Below, in pieces: positions 33,300-45,170 of a stretch of DNA of 64,000 nt. The first letter of the stretch is position 1. The number at the start of each line of letters is the position of its first letter. The DNA comes from Misgurnus anguillicaudatus. Its lineage: Eukaryota > Chordata > Actinopteri > Cypriniformes > Cobitidae. The notes below the pieces were generated by a model. It searched no databases and was not told where the DNA came from. It saw only the letters and a list, made by a program, of their open reading frames with translations. The position numbers were made by a program, and so were the translations under genes. The stretch is taken from positions 9,106,501 through 9,170,500 of the forward strand of contig NC_073360.2 in NCBI RefSeq assembly GCF_027580225.2, in the 5' to 3' direction.

Positions 33300-33678
33300 C
33301 TGACATTGACGGATGCCGTAAGAGGCCATGGGATTGCCGCATAGGCTGTAGAAGGCAGCAAATGCCAGAGAGAGATAGGCTGGAGAGATAGGCTGAAAGA
33401 TAGGCCGCGTAGGCTGTAGAAGGCAACGATATGCCTAGTGGGAAAAAGGCCGCGTAGGCTTTAGAAGGCAATGATATGCCAGATAGAGATAGGCCACGTA
33501 GGCCATAGAAAGCAACAATATGCCTAGTGGGAAAAGGCCGCATAGGCCTTTGGAAGGCAATGATATGCCAGAGAAATAGGCCGCGTAGGCTATAGAAGGC
33601 AACAATATGCCAGATAGAGATAGGCTGGAGAGATAGGCTGAGAGATAGGCCGCGTAGGCCGTAGAAGGCAATGATATG
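33300..33678. repeat. 44-bp GC-rich minisatellite, left part
   Basis: Diverged units on a theme of GGCCGCGTAGGC, TAGAAGGCAACGATATGCC and AGATAGAGATA, with shorter variants ('tagtgggaaaa'). The array is interrupted at 'gatatg' by the LTR element at 33679. Confidence 0.85.
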
Positions 33679-35966
33679 TGTCACGGCTAGGGGCTGGCTG
33701 TTAATGGCTAAAGCCACGCCCCTTCTCAACTTCCACCTCGAGGAGGTCCCCAAAGCCAACCCAATGACCAGACAACACGAGAACAGGTAAGTATTAAAAC
33801 AAACTTTATTTAAATATTTAAAATAACTTGGGAAATGGGGAAGGGGCAATTAAAACTAAGCTTCCTCTCTGCCTTCCAGGCAGACCACGACACAGAGAGG
33901 TGGCAAGAAGGGGAAGAGGGCAACGGGGGTTCCAGGGGGGGGCTGGTGACCAAAGGTATAGGGGGGGGAGACGGGAAACACAGGCTCCTGCCAAACTCCG
34001 CTATCCGTGGCGCCCTCCTCTTCTTTCCTGGAGGCAAAGACAAAATAGTGTGATTTAGGGGTTTAACTCTCTCTTCACCCGTTGTACCTGTATCGCGTTA
34101 GGCTGATGCTTCACTGCTCACTCTCGTTCTCTCTTTCTCCACAGGCAGCTTGGACACAGCAACACGGTTAATTCAACTTGGATGCTCCTCACCTCTTTGC
34201 TGTTTACAGCTCTGGGTACGTATGGCGGTCCGCAGTTCGTTCTCCTGACGGTCACTCTCGTTCTCTCTTTCTCCACAGGCAGCTTGGACACAACAACACG
34301 GTTAATTCAACTTGGATGCTCCTCACCTCTTCGCTGTTTACAGCTCTGGGTACGTATGACGGTCCGCAGTTCGTTCTCCTGACGTTCACTCTCGTTCTCT
34401 CTTTCTCCACAGGCAGCTTGGACACAACAACACGGTTAGTTCAACTTAGATGCTTCTCACCTCTCCGCTGTACGGCGTCCTGATCGACAATGCACGGGGG
34501 CGGGCTTACGACGGCTGGCCTACACAGAAGGGCAAACGGGCGATGATTTCCCCAGAAGGCCTGGGGGCAAAACCCTCTCGGCGAGTTCGCTGGTCAGCAG
34601 GGGGCGAACTGTCACACCGTCTCACCGGGCCGAGCGCTGCCCCATCCTCAATGCCCGTAGGGCGATCGAATACCGGACAGGGGCGCCCTTTTGTAGAGAC
34701 CACGGGGCGGCGGAACTCCTTCGCCTCTCACTCTGCCACAAAGGAAAACACACAGGTAAAGTAGCAATGCAACGGCCCGTAGTTGTACTCACACACACAC
34801 TGCCAGCTTTCAAGTCTTCACCGCCACACTCCGAAACCTGTCGACAGACAGACGGGGGCAGCTTCCAGAGGCCCACACCGTCACTTCACACTTCAACCGC
34901 ACACAGCGTATAATGAATGATATTACTTGCGACCGTCAGCCTCTCCGTCTCTTCCTCAGTAAAATGGATGATGCGGGGTACGTCTGACAAGACACACAGC
35001 ACTTGCACAGCAACCCACAGCAAATACACAGCACCACTTCAACGTGAAAGGTTTTCAAACTACATGGACTCACCCACCATACTACAGGTGTACACACGAG
35101 ACGCCCGACGTCTTCCACTTCGCTGAGGTCGGATGGGGGCGATGACAATACGGCCGGGATGTTTAGTTCTGCTGCTGTGGCTGCTGAGTCCAACTATTCC
35201 TGCGGCTCACCTACCGCGCTGGATCAGGGGCAGGGCCGCCCTCCTCTTCCTGGAGGTGTTCGATAAATGCACAGGTTAGTGGTTACACTTCATTTACATC
35301 CAGAAGCTAATACTCACAGCGGTCCTCTTGGCTAATGTTTTGCAAAACTGTTTCGTTTCCTTCTTCCTTGGTTTCTCTAAATGTGTCACGTATACCGATG
35401 TTTCTTCTACCCACAGGGTTTTCCCTTACTCCAACATCCACTGCGAACTACGACAGAGAGAGAGAGAGAAAGTACAACCAGCCTCCAATGCGTATCGGAC
35501 GAGCACAGCTCCGCACCTCAACTCACACACTAAGCACACAAAAGCGTCCTCGTGGTGCAGTGCTCCTTTAAATATCACAGCTCCGTCCTTTTCGCCTCTC
35601 TTGGCTGCCGCACTCTTTCCTCTTGCTATAAGCACTCCGTGGATCAACGGCGCCCTCCGGCTCCTCCAAGGACGGAGCGTGTGAATTTTTCTGCCCTAAG
35701 CAGCAATGGAGCTCGTGCCCAAAACAACTCTCCTTGTTTGTGCTTTCCTTGGACTTTTTATGGGTCTTGTCTCTCTTCTCTCCTCCAATCACTAGTTGCC
35801 AGCTTAATCTGTAACACCTGTGGCTCATCTACCCGTGATCTGTGTTGCCAGGGAGACCAGGAAGCAAATATGTGCAGTTAAAAATCGGGCCCGGGCGGAA
35901 ACCGTCTCCAGGCGGAACCTTTCTCCGCCACTTTCGGTTCCGCCCCATCATAGTCACCCGGTGACA
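33679..35966 (-). repeat. 3' LTR of the LARD-like element
   Basis: 2,288 bp. Its minus-strand AATAAA is at 33805-33810. Carries three 134-bp internal repeats. Confidence 0.88.
34121..34460 (+). repeat. 134-bp tandem cassette in the 3' LTR
   Basis: CTCTCGTTCTCTC recurs at 34121, 34255 and 34389 (period 134). Each cassette reads, on the + strand, polypyrimidine-CCACAG, a 71-nt block starting GCAGCTTGGACAC, then GTACGTAT, the layout of acceptor-exon-donor. The third copy lacks the donor part. Confidence 0.85.
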
Positions 35967-36137
35967 TCCCCCCCTGCCAAACCGTTCTAGTCCCTAGAAC
36001 GGGCTCTTCGTAGGGACAGGTAAAATGTGTGGGGTTTCCCTCTAAAAACAGGAAGGGCCTCAAGCTCTCCGTTGCCGGCCATTGGGTGACCTTGGTTACT
36101 CAACTCGAGGTGGGACCCTGCCGACTACGCCAAAATC
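35967..36137 (-). other. 171-bp internal region of the LARD-like element
   Basis: It holds only the primer-binding-like site, a short non-coding stretch and the polypurine tract. No gag, protease, RT or integrase. Confidence 0.85.
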
Positions 36138-38425
36138 TGTCACCACCAGGGGCTGGCTGTGTTTGACTAAAGCCACGCCCCTTCTCAACTTCCACCTCGA
36201 GGAGGTCCCCAAAGCCAACCCAATGACCAGACAACACAAGAACAGGTAAGTATTAAAACAAACTTTATTTAAATATTTAAAATAACTTGGGAAATGGGGA
36301 AGGGGCAATTAAAACTAAGCTTCCTCTCTGCCTTCCAGGCAGACCACGACACAGGGAGGTGGCAAGAAGGGGAAGAGGGCAACGGGGGTTCCAGGGGGGG
36401 GCTGGTGACCAAAGGTATAGGGGGGGGAGACGGGAAACACAGGCTCCTGCCAAACTCCGCTATCCGTGGCGCCCTCCTCTTCTTTCCTGGAGGCAAAGAC
36501 AAAATAGTGTGATTTAAGGGTTTAACTCTCTCTTCACCCGTTGTACCTGTATCGCGTTAGGCTGATGCTTCACTGCTCACTCTCGTTCTCTCTTTCTCCA
36601 CAGGCAGCTTGGACACAGCAACACGGTTAATTCAACTTGGATGCTCCTCACCTCTTCGCTGTTTACAGCTCTGGGTACGTATGGCGGTCCGCAGTTCGTT
36701 CTCCTGACGGTCACTCTCGTTCTCTCTTTCTCCACAGGCAGCTTGGACACAACAACACGGTTAATTCAACTTGGATGCTCCTCACCTCTTCGCTGTTTAC
36801 AGCTCTGGGTACGTATGACGGTCCGCAGTTCGTTCTCCTGACGTTCACTCTCGTTCTCTCTTTCTCCACAGGCAGCTTGGACACAACAACACGGTTAGTT
36901 CAACTTAGATGCTTCTCACCTCTCCGCTGTACGGCGTCCTGATCGACAATGCACGGGGGCGGGCTTACGATGGCTGGCCTACACAGAAGGGCAAACGGGC
37001 GATGATTTCCCCAGAAGGCGCCGGGGGCAAAACCCTCTCGGCGAGTTCGCTGGTCAGCAGGGGGCGAACTGTCACACCGTCTCACCGGGCCGAGCGCTGC
37101 CCTATCCTCAATGCCCGTAGGGCGATCGAATACCGGACAGGGGCGCCCTTTTGTAGAGACCACGGGGCGGCGGAACACCTTCGCCTCTCACTCTGCCACA
37201 AGGGAAAACACACAGGTGAAGTAGCAATGCAAAGGCCCGTAGTTGTACTCACACACACACTGCCAGCTTTCAAGTCTTCACCGCCACACTCCGAAACCTG
37301 TCGACAGACAGACGGGGGCAGCTTCCAGAGGCCCACACCGTCACTTCACACTTCAACCGCACACAGCGTATAATGAATGATATTACTTGCGACCGTCAGC
37401 CTCTCCGTCTCTTCCTCAGTAAAATGGATGATGCGGGGTACGTCTGACAAGACACACAGCACTTGCACAGCAACCCACAGCAAATACACAGCACCACTTC
37501 AACGTGAAAGGTTTTCAAATTACATGGACTCACCCACCACACTACAGGTGTACACAAGAGACGCCCGACGTCCTCCACTTCGCTGAGGTCGGATGGGGGC
37601 GATGACAATACGGCCGGGATGTTTAGTTCTGCTGCTGTGGCTGCTGAGTCCAACTATTCCTGCGGCTCACCTACCGCGCTGGATCAGGGGCAGGGCCGCC
37701 CTCCTCTTCCTGGAGGTGTTCGATAAATGCACAGGTTAGTGGTTACACTTCATTTACATCCAGAAGCTAATACTCACAGCGGTCCTCTTGGTTAATGTTT
37801 TGCAAAACTGTTTCGTTTCCTTCTTCCTTGGTTTCTCTAAATGTGTCACGTATACCGATGTTTCCTCTACCCACAGGGTTTTCTCTTACTCCAACATCCA
37901 CTGCGAACTACGACAGAGAGAGAGAGAGAAAGTACAACCAGCCTCCAATGCGTATCGGACGAGCACAGCTCCGCACCTCAACTCACACACTAAGCACACA
38001 AAAGCGTCCTCGTGGTGCAGTGCTCCTTTAAATATCACAGCTCCGTCCTTTTCGCCTCTCTTGGCTGCCGCACTCTTTCCTCTTGCTATAAGCACTCCGT
38101 GGATCAACGGCGCCCTCCGGCTCCTCCAAGGACGGAGCGTGTGAATTTTTCTGCCCTAAGCAGCAATGGAGCTCGTGCCCAAAACAACTCTCCTTGTTTG
38201 TGCTTTCCTTGGACCTTTTATGGGTCTTGTCTCTCTTCTCTCCTCCAATCACTAGTTGCCAGCTTAATCTGTAACACCTGTGGCTCATCTGCCCGTGATC
38301 TGTGTTGCCAGGGAGACCAGGAAGTAAAATGTGTAGTTAAAAATCGGGCCCGGGCGGAAACCATCTTCAGGCGGAACCTTTCTCCGCCACTTTCGGTTCC
38401 GCCCCATCATAGTCACCCGGTGACA
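36138..38425 (-). repeat. 5' LTR of the LARD-like element
   Basis: 2,288 bp, collinear with the other LTR at an offset of 2,459. Its 134-bp cassettes lie at about 36580-36919. Confidence 0.88.
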
Positions 38426-38735
38426 TATGCCTAGTGGGACAAAGCCACGTAGGCTTTAGAAGCAACGATATGCCAGACAGAGATAGGCTGCGTAGGCCAT
38501 AGAAGGCAACGATATGCCAGATAGAGATAGGCCGCGTAGGCCATAGAAGGCAACGATATGCCAGATAGAGATAGGCCGCGTAGGCCTACAATATGCCGAG
38601 TGGGAAAGGCCGCATAGCCCATAGAAGGCAATGATATGCCGTGCTGAGAGAGGCTGTGTAGGCCATGAAGGGCAAAGATATGCCAGGGTTAGATAGGCCG
38701 CGTAGGCCGTAGAAGGCAACAATATGCCCAGTAGG
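38426..38735. repeat. 44-bp minisatellite, right part
   Basis: It continues the array split by the LTR element ('tatgcctagtggg' joins 'gatatg' across the insertion). A further diverged pair of units (GAGAGGCCGCGTAGGCCGC) is at about 38873-38955. Confidence 0.85.
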
Positions 38736-39242
38736 AAAAGCCAACAGGTTAGCTTGCAATAAGATTCACCACCACGAGTATTGACAAAAGATACATACCA
38801 TTAATATGTCCGTAAATGTTGACCATAACGTCAGCAGTAAAGGATATCCGTAGAAGGCTGCCACATTAGGCTTGAGAGCAGAGAGGCCGCGTAGGCCGCT
38901 GGAAAATAAAGCCTTGTTAGGCTTGACAGCAGAGAGGCCGCGTAGGCCGCAGAAGGCAATGTTATGCCAGAGTGAGAAATTATATAAATGGTGCAAAGGC
39001 CATGATATAGCATGGTTGAATACGCCACCACCACCAGTAATTTGCTTAAAACATACCTTGATTATTGCTTGCCATTATTGAATTGAATGTCATAGTGTTT
39101 TCCTGCACACGGTGAAATTAGGAGCGCGGCTTCTGATGAAGAGAGACAATTGATGTAGGCATGCTTTTATATTGTCATTATAAAAGTAGGGAGAAGATTA
39201 GATGGTTACAAACAAATCTGACTGATGATAAAGATTGCACTG
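38736..39242. other. Spacer of the 12-kb unit
   Basis: It includes two diverged minisatellite units. Minus-strand donor-like AAG|GTATGT (near 39053) and ATG|GTATGT (near 38796) are visible, but no protein-coding exon is supported. Confidence 0.35.
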
Positions 39243-39565
39243 TGTCACTGTCGTGTCTTGTGTTTCCCCAGTCTTGTACTCTTTATTTGAAGTTCTGTAA
39301 TGTCATCCATGTCTGTAGTTCTTGTAGTTCGTTGGTCCTTGTTCTAGATTGTTTCCCAGGTGTGTCTTGATATCTTGTTTACCCACATGAATATATACAG
39401 TCCTTGTGTTTCAGTTGTCCTTTGTCGAGTATAGTTTGCTGTCATCACTTTTTAGTCCTGTATTCTGGTCTTCATTCTGGTTCTGCTTTGTGCGCTTTGG
39501 GGTTTTTAAGAAATAAACCATTGCATTTGGATCCATTGCCTTGTCTTGCCTGCTTTGCCATGACA
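39243..39565 (+). mobile_element. Solo LTR, Gypsy-like
   Basis: 323 bp from TGTCACTG to CCATGACA, flanked by cactg and cacag (one mismatch). A polyadenylation signal AATAAA lies at about 39512, followed by 'gcatttggatcc', a phrase typical of fish Gypsy LTR ends. No internal region or second LTR is present. Confidence 0.78.
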
Positions 39566-40360
39566 CACAGATGATTATAAAATTCTCTGTTTACAATGTA
39601 AATTAAGACCCCCCAAAAACTGAGGAGCGGTATCAGTAGGGTTGTGCAGTTGATAGATGGACGTACTCCGAAAGTAATAGCCTTCTAGATGAAAGTTTAC
39701 AGCTTAAACTTTGACTAACCATAATAGCATGATTAAACGTGACAGTTTTGTGCTAACAGTCTTACATGATATGCACTTAAGAAGTTCTGAATTATTTGTT
39801 TAATGAAGATCCTCCGCCACACTGGCATTCCAGAAAAGATCGAAGTCCGCACCATACACGACCGTGCACGTGAAACGTGACAACCTGCGTGCACGCGGCA
39901 AGTGCGCACGGCCCAATACTAACGAAAGCTTATTTCTTGTACATGTAGCAATTATGCATGTTCAAATCCTTGCAGCCGTTTGCAATTAGAGTTCCTGGAA
40001 GTCGATAAAGAGCCCTGATGGTAATACACGCACTGAAAATAAAGCACTTATAGAACTGCATGTCCGTAGTCTGTGTAAAAACATGTATATCGTTTTAAAA
40101 TAGCTTGCCTCATGTATGCAGCCGCGCTGTTATAATGGTTTAAATCCTAGCAGCCGGTGTAATGTGGTTATATGGAAAGTTGATGCATGTTTCGCTATTT
40201 CTTGAGGATGCAGAGTAAGTGGATTGTACGCGTCTAATTCCAGACAAAGTTCCTTGGAAAGTGATCATTTAGAATCATAACTGCATGATTTTTGGCTTTC
40301 CCAGACGAAAGATTTCCATCGTGAAACAATCATCACGATTTCTATGATCGTGGCTCTTCG
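39566..40360. other. Spacer of the 12-kb unit, CpG-bearing
   Basis: No coding region is supported. The stretch 39860-39920 (ccgtgcacgtgaaacgtgac... gcacgcggcaag) is locally CpG-rich. Confidence 0.35.
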
Positions 40361-40368
40361 TCGGTGGT

Positions 40369-42846
40369 CAGACCCGTCGCCAGACCTCAGTCTTAAGGGG
40401 GGCATATGAAATGCATGGGAGGGCACACTTATTATTAGCCTACATAATACATATACTTATAATAATATATACTCTATTCGCGCAGCACGTAATCATCACG
40501 TTAAACATAACCATCAGCAATATGACCAGATAGCCTATAGCCTACACCACATTACATAGAAACAATTTTATGAATATCCATAAATCTATAAAACATATTA
40601 CATGTAACACCAGAGGCATCTCTCAAACATTGCATTTTAAAGCAGTCAACAGAGGGATATGCATTGACATGAGACACGTGCGCACACACACATTCACACA
40701 CACGCACGCAGACTTTGAACCTACCGGCACTTGAGTGAAGGATGCGCTGTCGTCTCTCCCTTCCCTCCTGTACAGCGGCAGGCGCTGTTTCTCCGAGCAG
40801 AACCTCCTCATTAAAGTCTTCTTCCACTTGGAATTAAACTTGTGAGTGAGGTCCTTTTCAAAAGCAAGCTGAATCAGCTGGGCCTTGCGTCTGTGCAGCA
40901 TACTGCGCCGATGCTCTGAGAAGATGCTTTTGAGCGTGGAAATGAGTTTTCACATATCGCCGTGGAAGCTCCTAAAGTTAGGGCAAGTGTGTAGGCTGTG
41001 AGAACAGTAGGCATAGCCTGGAGTGCACAGTTGAATGTGCTGAGGATGTTGGCTATTGTCCATTTTCTATCTACGGGGGGAACCGGGGTGTCAGTCATTT
41101 TCTTCACCAGGAACTCATGAGCCACAGTATATTCAGATTCAACCACATCAGTTCCAGCTAATACTAGGAGAGGGGTTACCTTTGATGGGTCCAGGAAATT
41201 ATCCACATCCTCTGGGTTCAAAGCAGCCAGTGCGCAAATGAGCGCGCTACAACGCTCTCCAAAACGCTCATTTATCTCTCCTTGCACAGCATCAATAACA
41301 CTGTAAAACAATCTCATGAACTCAGTATTTTCATCTATGTCACTTTGTGGCTGACCAACTGTTTCTTCAACTGCAAATCCGTGAAGGTTCTCGTTAATTG
41401 TGCGTCTTCTCTTGCTTGGACCAGGGTCGGTCACCGGCACAGTCTTGGTAACAGATGCTGGAGGAGCGCCAATATCCCACAGTGCAGAAAACTCGTTTTC
41501 TGTGCGCAGTGTCTTCACGCAGTCAGAAGTGCTGTTCACAAGTGTCACTGCAGTGAACAAGTCCATATCTTCTGACTGTAGTAGTCTGTTAGGCGGCTCT
41601 AAAAGTGACAACAGTTTCAAAACAAGGTGCGCAATGAAAAGAAAACTGCGCTGCGTAATGGCACGAAGCAGCCCCGTAGCCTCAACGCGCACCTCCGCTC
41701 CAAGGCCTCGTGTGTTTTCCACCTCTGTCAGTAATGTGGAAATGTCGTGAAAACTCTTCACCACAACTTTGACCGTTGCCAAGTGGCCAGTCCATCTCTG
41801 ATCCAAGAGACGTTTCAGGGTATCACCTTTGTACAGAATCGCAACGGTTGGCTTCCTGATGAAGTTGTACAGCATGTTGCATACTCCAAAAAAATCCTCG
41901 ACAGCTGCTTCACTGGACATGGCATGAATTACACCCAGATAAAGCTGGTGATTAAAGCAGTGAATATATGGTATGTTACGATCCAGCTTGTTTTGGAGCA
42001 ATTTCTGCACACCACCATGCCTGCCAGACATGAGTGATGCGCCATCATAAACCTGACTCAGGATTTTGCATGTTTCCAATCATTAAATCCCTTAATAGAG
42101 AACGTTGTGCCCGATGATACCGATTTGAATTTCCTGCAGGCGTAACAAAATGCGGAGTCCTTTTCCACCGAGTACTCAAGCCAGTCCCTGTTAAAATACC
42201 AGCTAGAGGAAAAGGATCGTTTTTTTGAACCAACCTTTTGACTGGTAATTTGCTCAACACAACCTGTTTGGGTTTGTCCGTGCCGAGGTCACTCACACCC
42301 GCTTCAACAGGCAGTTGTTGTGGCCGAAATGCTGCCCCAGTCGCGGTTGCACTTGACCCGCAAGGCCCGGGGTCGGGCTCCACGGAGCTGGCATCGGGCT
42401 CAGGCTGTCGTCCAGGGTCTTCTTCTCCAACATCAGGCGTCAATGTCGTTTTAATTTTGGCAGAGGAGACTGTTGGTGGGCTTTTAAACCATTTGCTGAT
42501 ATCCATTTTAAAGCAGTAGCTAAGCTAAAACTCATCCAGTTTAAAAAAAGTGCAGTAACTGTTGAGCGGCTATACTGACGTAGGCTACGTCACGAACATA
42601 GCCTCGTGATAGGCTGTTGCAGTGTAGCTAGATTCCCATCAATCAAACAAAATCACACCATTGTTTTTTTTAAATATTTTTAATGTTTTGATGTTTTAAT
42701 GTTAAAGAAAACAACATTAATGCAACACAAAATTAAAAAATATGATAATATAAAATTACCGTATTATTTAAATAATGGGCGGGAGGGCCCAAGCGGCTTG
42801 GGGGGCGGCCCCGGCCCCCTGTGGCCCGCCCATAGCGACAGGTGTG
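40369..42846 (-). mobile_element. hAT transposon with defective transposase
   Basis: Perfect 8-bp TSD TCGGTGGT at 40361-40368 and 42847-42854. The ends CAGACCCGTCGC and (reverse) CACACCTGTCGC form a short imperfect TIR. The interior, read on the minus strand, holds transposase remnants. The element is 2,478 bp and sits in the 12-kb unit. Confidence 0.87.
40730..42506 (-). pseudogene. hAT transposase (ZMYM1/DUF4371-like), internally deleted and frameshifted
   Basis: It starts at 42506 with MDISKWFKSPPTVSSAK, the typical N-terminus of TTF/ZMYM1-like hAT proteins, and runs about 150 aa to PESGL, where a stop and frame change occur at about 42045-42079. The second part resumes at YDGASLMSGRHGGVQ, IHCFNHQLYL and RWTGHL and runs to the C-terminal dimerisation block LALTLGASTAICENSF. 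There it shifts frame again to STLKSIFSEHRR and KAQLIQLAFEKDL. Compared with full-length relatives, the zinc finger and the first catalytic segment before YDGAS are missing at the junction. The protein is not functional as it stands. Confidence 0.82.
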
Positions 42847-42854
42847 TCGGTGGT

Positions 42855-45014
42855 ACAGTGTTGTACGGTGGGAGAAGTTCAAAGACGGACGTTTATCTTG
42901 GTCTTGCGTCCAAGATAGCCTACAATAGTTTTCTGACAGTGTCAGAAATTCAGCATGATCACCGCACAATGCGTTTGCTGCTACAATCTTGTTGGAGTGC
43001 AAAAATCCTGTGGTGTATTCCAGGCTTTAAACAGAACATAGAATTAAATTAGAAACAAGTTATTTCAGATGCATTCCAATTCTCCAGTCATGTTGGAATT
43101 CATTAAAACAGCATATGACGATTAGAATTAAATAGTTTAAACACATAAGATAACACCACTATATTCGAACATAACACCACTCAAAGAAATATTTAGACAT
43201 TATTTCCATTGGTCCATGTTAAAACAAGAAGGAATTGTGTTTGTATCCTGTGGTTATATCTGGTGGCACCACCATTTCGGGCGAAACATACGTTGCCAAC
43301 GTTCAACAGCACTTTAAATTGAAATTACGTGCTGTGATTTAAAAGCTAGCAGTCACATTACATCTTCAAACCAGTGTTCAGACATCCGCTGTAGCCACCC
43401 ATGCGCATGCTCTGGGTGCCTGCGTCGCAAACAAAGCACAATGCTTTTAAATGGTTTAAACTGATGCAACCTGTCGTGTTCTTAAAGAAGCAAGGCGTGC
43501 GTTTTTCAACTTTAAGTGATGTCTACTGCATAACAAACAAACTCAACATGAGGGTGTACAGGCTCTCAACTTTTGTTGAGACATCCGCACACCGACCAAA
43601 ATAACGGCAAGCCCTCAGGAATAACACCAATGCACGTTTTAATTGTTTTAAATACACCACACAACCTCAGCTCCGTCTCCATGTCGCGCTGTTAGACATG
43701 GTCATTGCCATCTTTCGGTTGTAAAAGCATGTAATGTGCAATATCAGCCAATCCAGTATAATGAATAAGAGAGCTTATCTTAGGAGAAGATAATCCAGAT
43801 AAATAGATGGATGTTCAACGCGACCGAGCTCGGATAAGAAGTTGACCGAGATCTGGAATAAAGTCTCATTTGAGAAGGCGTATGTGCATGTACATAAATT
43901 ACTGAAGATCTTAAAGCGCAAAGCTTTAGATAGAAACATTTATGCTGAACCCCGTGCTCAATAAAATTGACAATATGCATTACTGTTGCCATTCGACCAC
44001 ACACACTTACGATTTGCTCAGCAACAAAATGTGGGCTTGAAAACTTTACGCTGTATGACCAGGATTTATTCTCCAATGATATATTAATGGTGTGTCCTAC
44101 CGTAAGATTTAAAGTTCGTAAAATAGCGTATTCCCGTATCCTTAAAGTCTGTAATTAGGGTCAGGTGAGTGAAGATCTAACGTAAATATTTGCCGTTGAT
44201 CTGTTTGCATGAATAACTGTTAGGCATTAAGCAACTTGCATTGTAGTACCGTAGCAGGTATAGGACATTGCAATAGCCTGTTACATGAATAAATGGTACC
44301 TTATATTATTTATTTTTAGGGAAACACTGAAATGGACAGTTCAGATGAAGCTCCTATACTTTGCGCATTCCTTATTCCAATGAAACACACGAGCATTAGG
44401 CCGCGTCATTCGCCTCTTTGCGGCATGTCATGCATTGCATACACGCCCTATTTAATATGCGATCGAAAATTAAGCAAATTTTCGTAAGCAATAGCCGTTC
44501 ATCCAAGTCAATTCAATGTCTTTGCTTCACAAAACATTTGCGTACAGTTTAAAACCAATAATAAGCGGATTGTAGATGGAAGACAAAGATCCTGTGATGA
44601 GGGAGATATCAACCTTCGGCATTCTTCCAAACCCGCCACGGCGACTGCCAGCGTGCAGGTGCAGCGCTTCGCCAATCAATGATGATTACTGACATCTGCT
44701 GCGGGCGTTCAGAGTGTGCAACAGTCAATATTATGGTTACACTTTACAGATCATCCAAATGTTCTTGCACTGTTCATAAAAAGAAACGGCCTGTGGTATC
44801 CTTCCCTGTGTACTGCAGGGTTACACACTTTTAAGGAAGCTTGCAGACTTTCTTTTTAAGTCTTTTACCTTCCGTGAGAGCTCCTCGCGATGGTGCAGGT
44901 GAAACGAAACGAGATGAGAAAATCCCAGGAAAACAGTTCGAATGCCCGATAAAATCACTCAACATTTACGGGTAACTAACGCTTTAGTGTACATATGCAC
45001 TGGACATCGAGCGT
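42855..45014. other. Interior of the 12-kb unit, no gene recognised
   Basis: Mixed composition with scattered CpG. Short reading frames only, none with recognisable domains. Confidence 0.35.
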
Positions 45015-45170
45015 GTAAATGCTGGCATCAGTATCTGCGAACGCAAAGACAGGTGAGTACGAGGCTTATATACTCTCAGTATCAGGGGTGATTGATTGCG
45101 CCTTGGAAATGAATGACGTAACATTTGAGTTTCCTGGTAGAACTTACGCTACGCTACGCTAAGCTAACAT
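45015..45170. repeat. Right terminal sequence of the 12-kb unit
   Basis: Almost identical to 32878-33032 (tgtaaatgctggcatcag ... gctaagctaa). On the minus strand it holds GTATATAAG, a TATA-like box. Confidence 0.75.

Larger units (their letters stand above)
33679..38425 (-). mobile_element. LTR retrotransposon lacking gag-pol (LARD-like)
   Basis: Two direct LTRs of 2,288 bp each (33679-35966, 36138-38425), both TGTCAC...GTGACA, bracket only 171 bp. TSD TATG is at 33675-33678 and 38426-38429. Minus orientation is set by a polypurine tract AGGGGGGGA directly before the 33679-35966 LTR (plus 35967-35974), a primer-binding-like TGGCGTAGTCGGCAGG five bases inside the other LTR (36132 downwards), and AATAAA about 125 bp from each LTR's 3' end. 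The LTRs differ at only a few dozen positions, so insertion is recent. With no proteins of its own it must have used another element's enzymes. Confidence 0.88.
33030..45142. mobile_element. ~12.1-kb composite unit with the same terminal sequences
   Basis: Left end 'ttctaccagaaagactcg' at about 33030 and right end '...gtttcctggtagaac' at 45142 match the two ends of the 32636-33006 element. Both are followed by 'ttacgctacgctAtgctaagct'-type sequence. In between lie a minisatellite, an LTR element, a solo LTR and a hAT element. No gene of its own was recognised. Whether it moved as one piece is inference. Confidence 0.5.

Noticed and set aside
33259..33849. 196-aa reading frame on the minus strand
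   Set aside because: It is a read of the stop-free 44-bp minisatellite running into an LTR; all three frames look alike.
36909..37373. 154-aa frame in the LTR
   Set aside because: GC-rich LTR sequence; the other LTR has the frame broken, and there is no domain.
33310..38735. Possible CRISPR-like array (44-bp repeats)
   Set aside because: Units are tandem without unique spacers, in a vertebrate context: a minisatellite.
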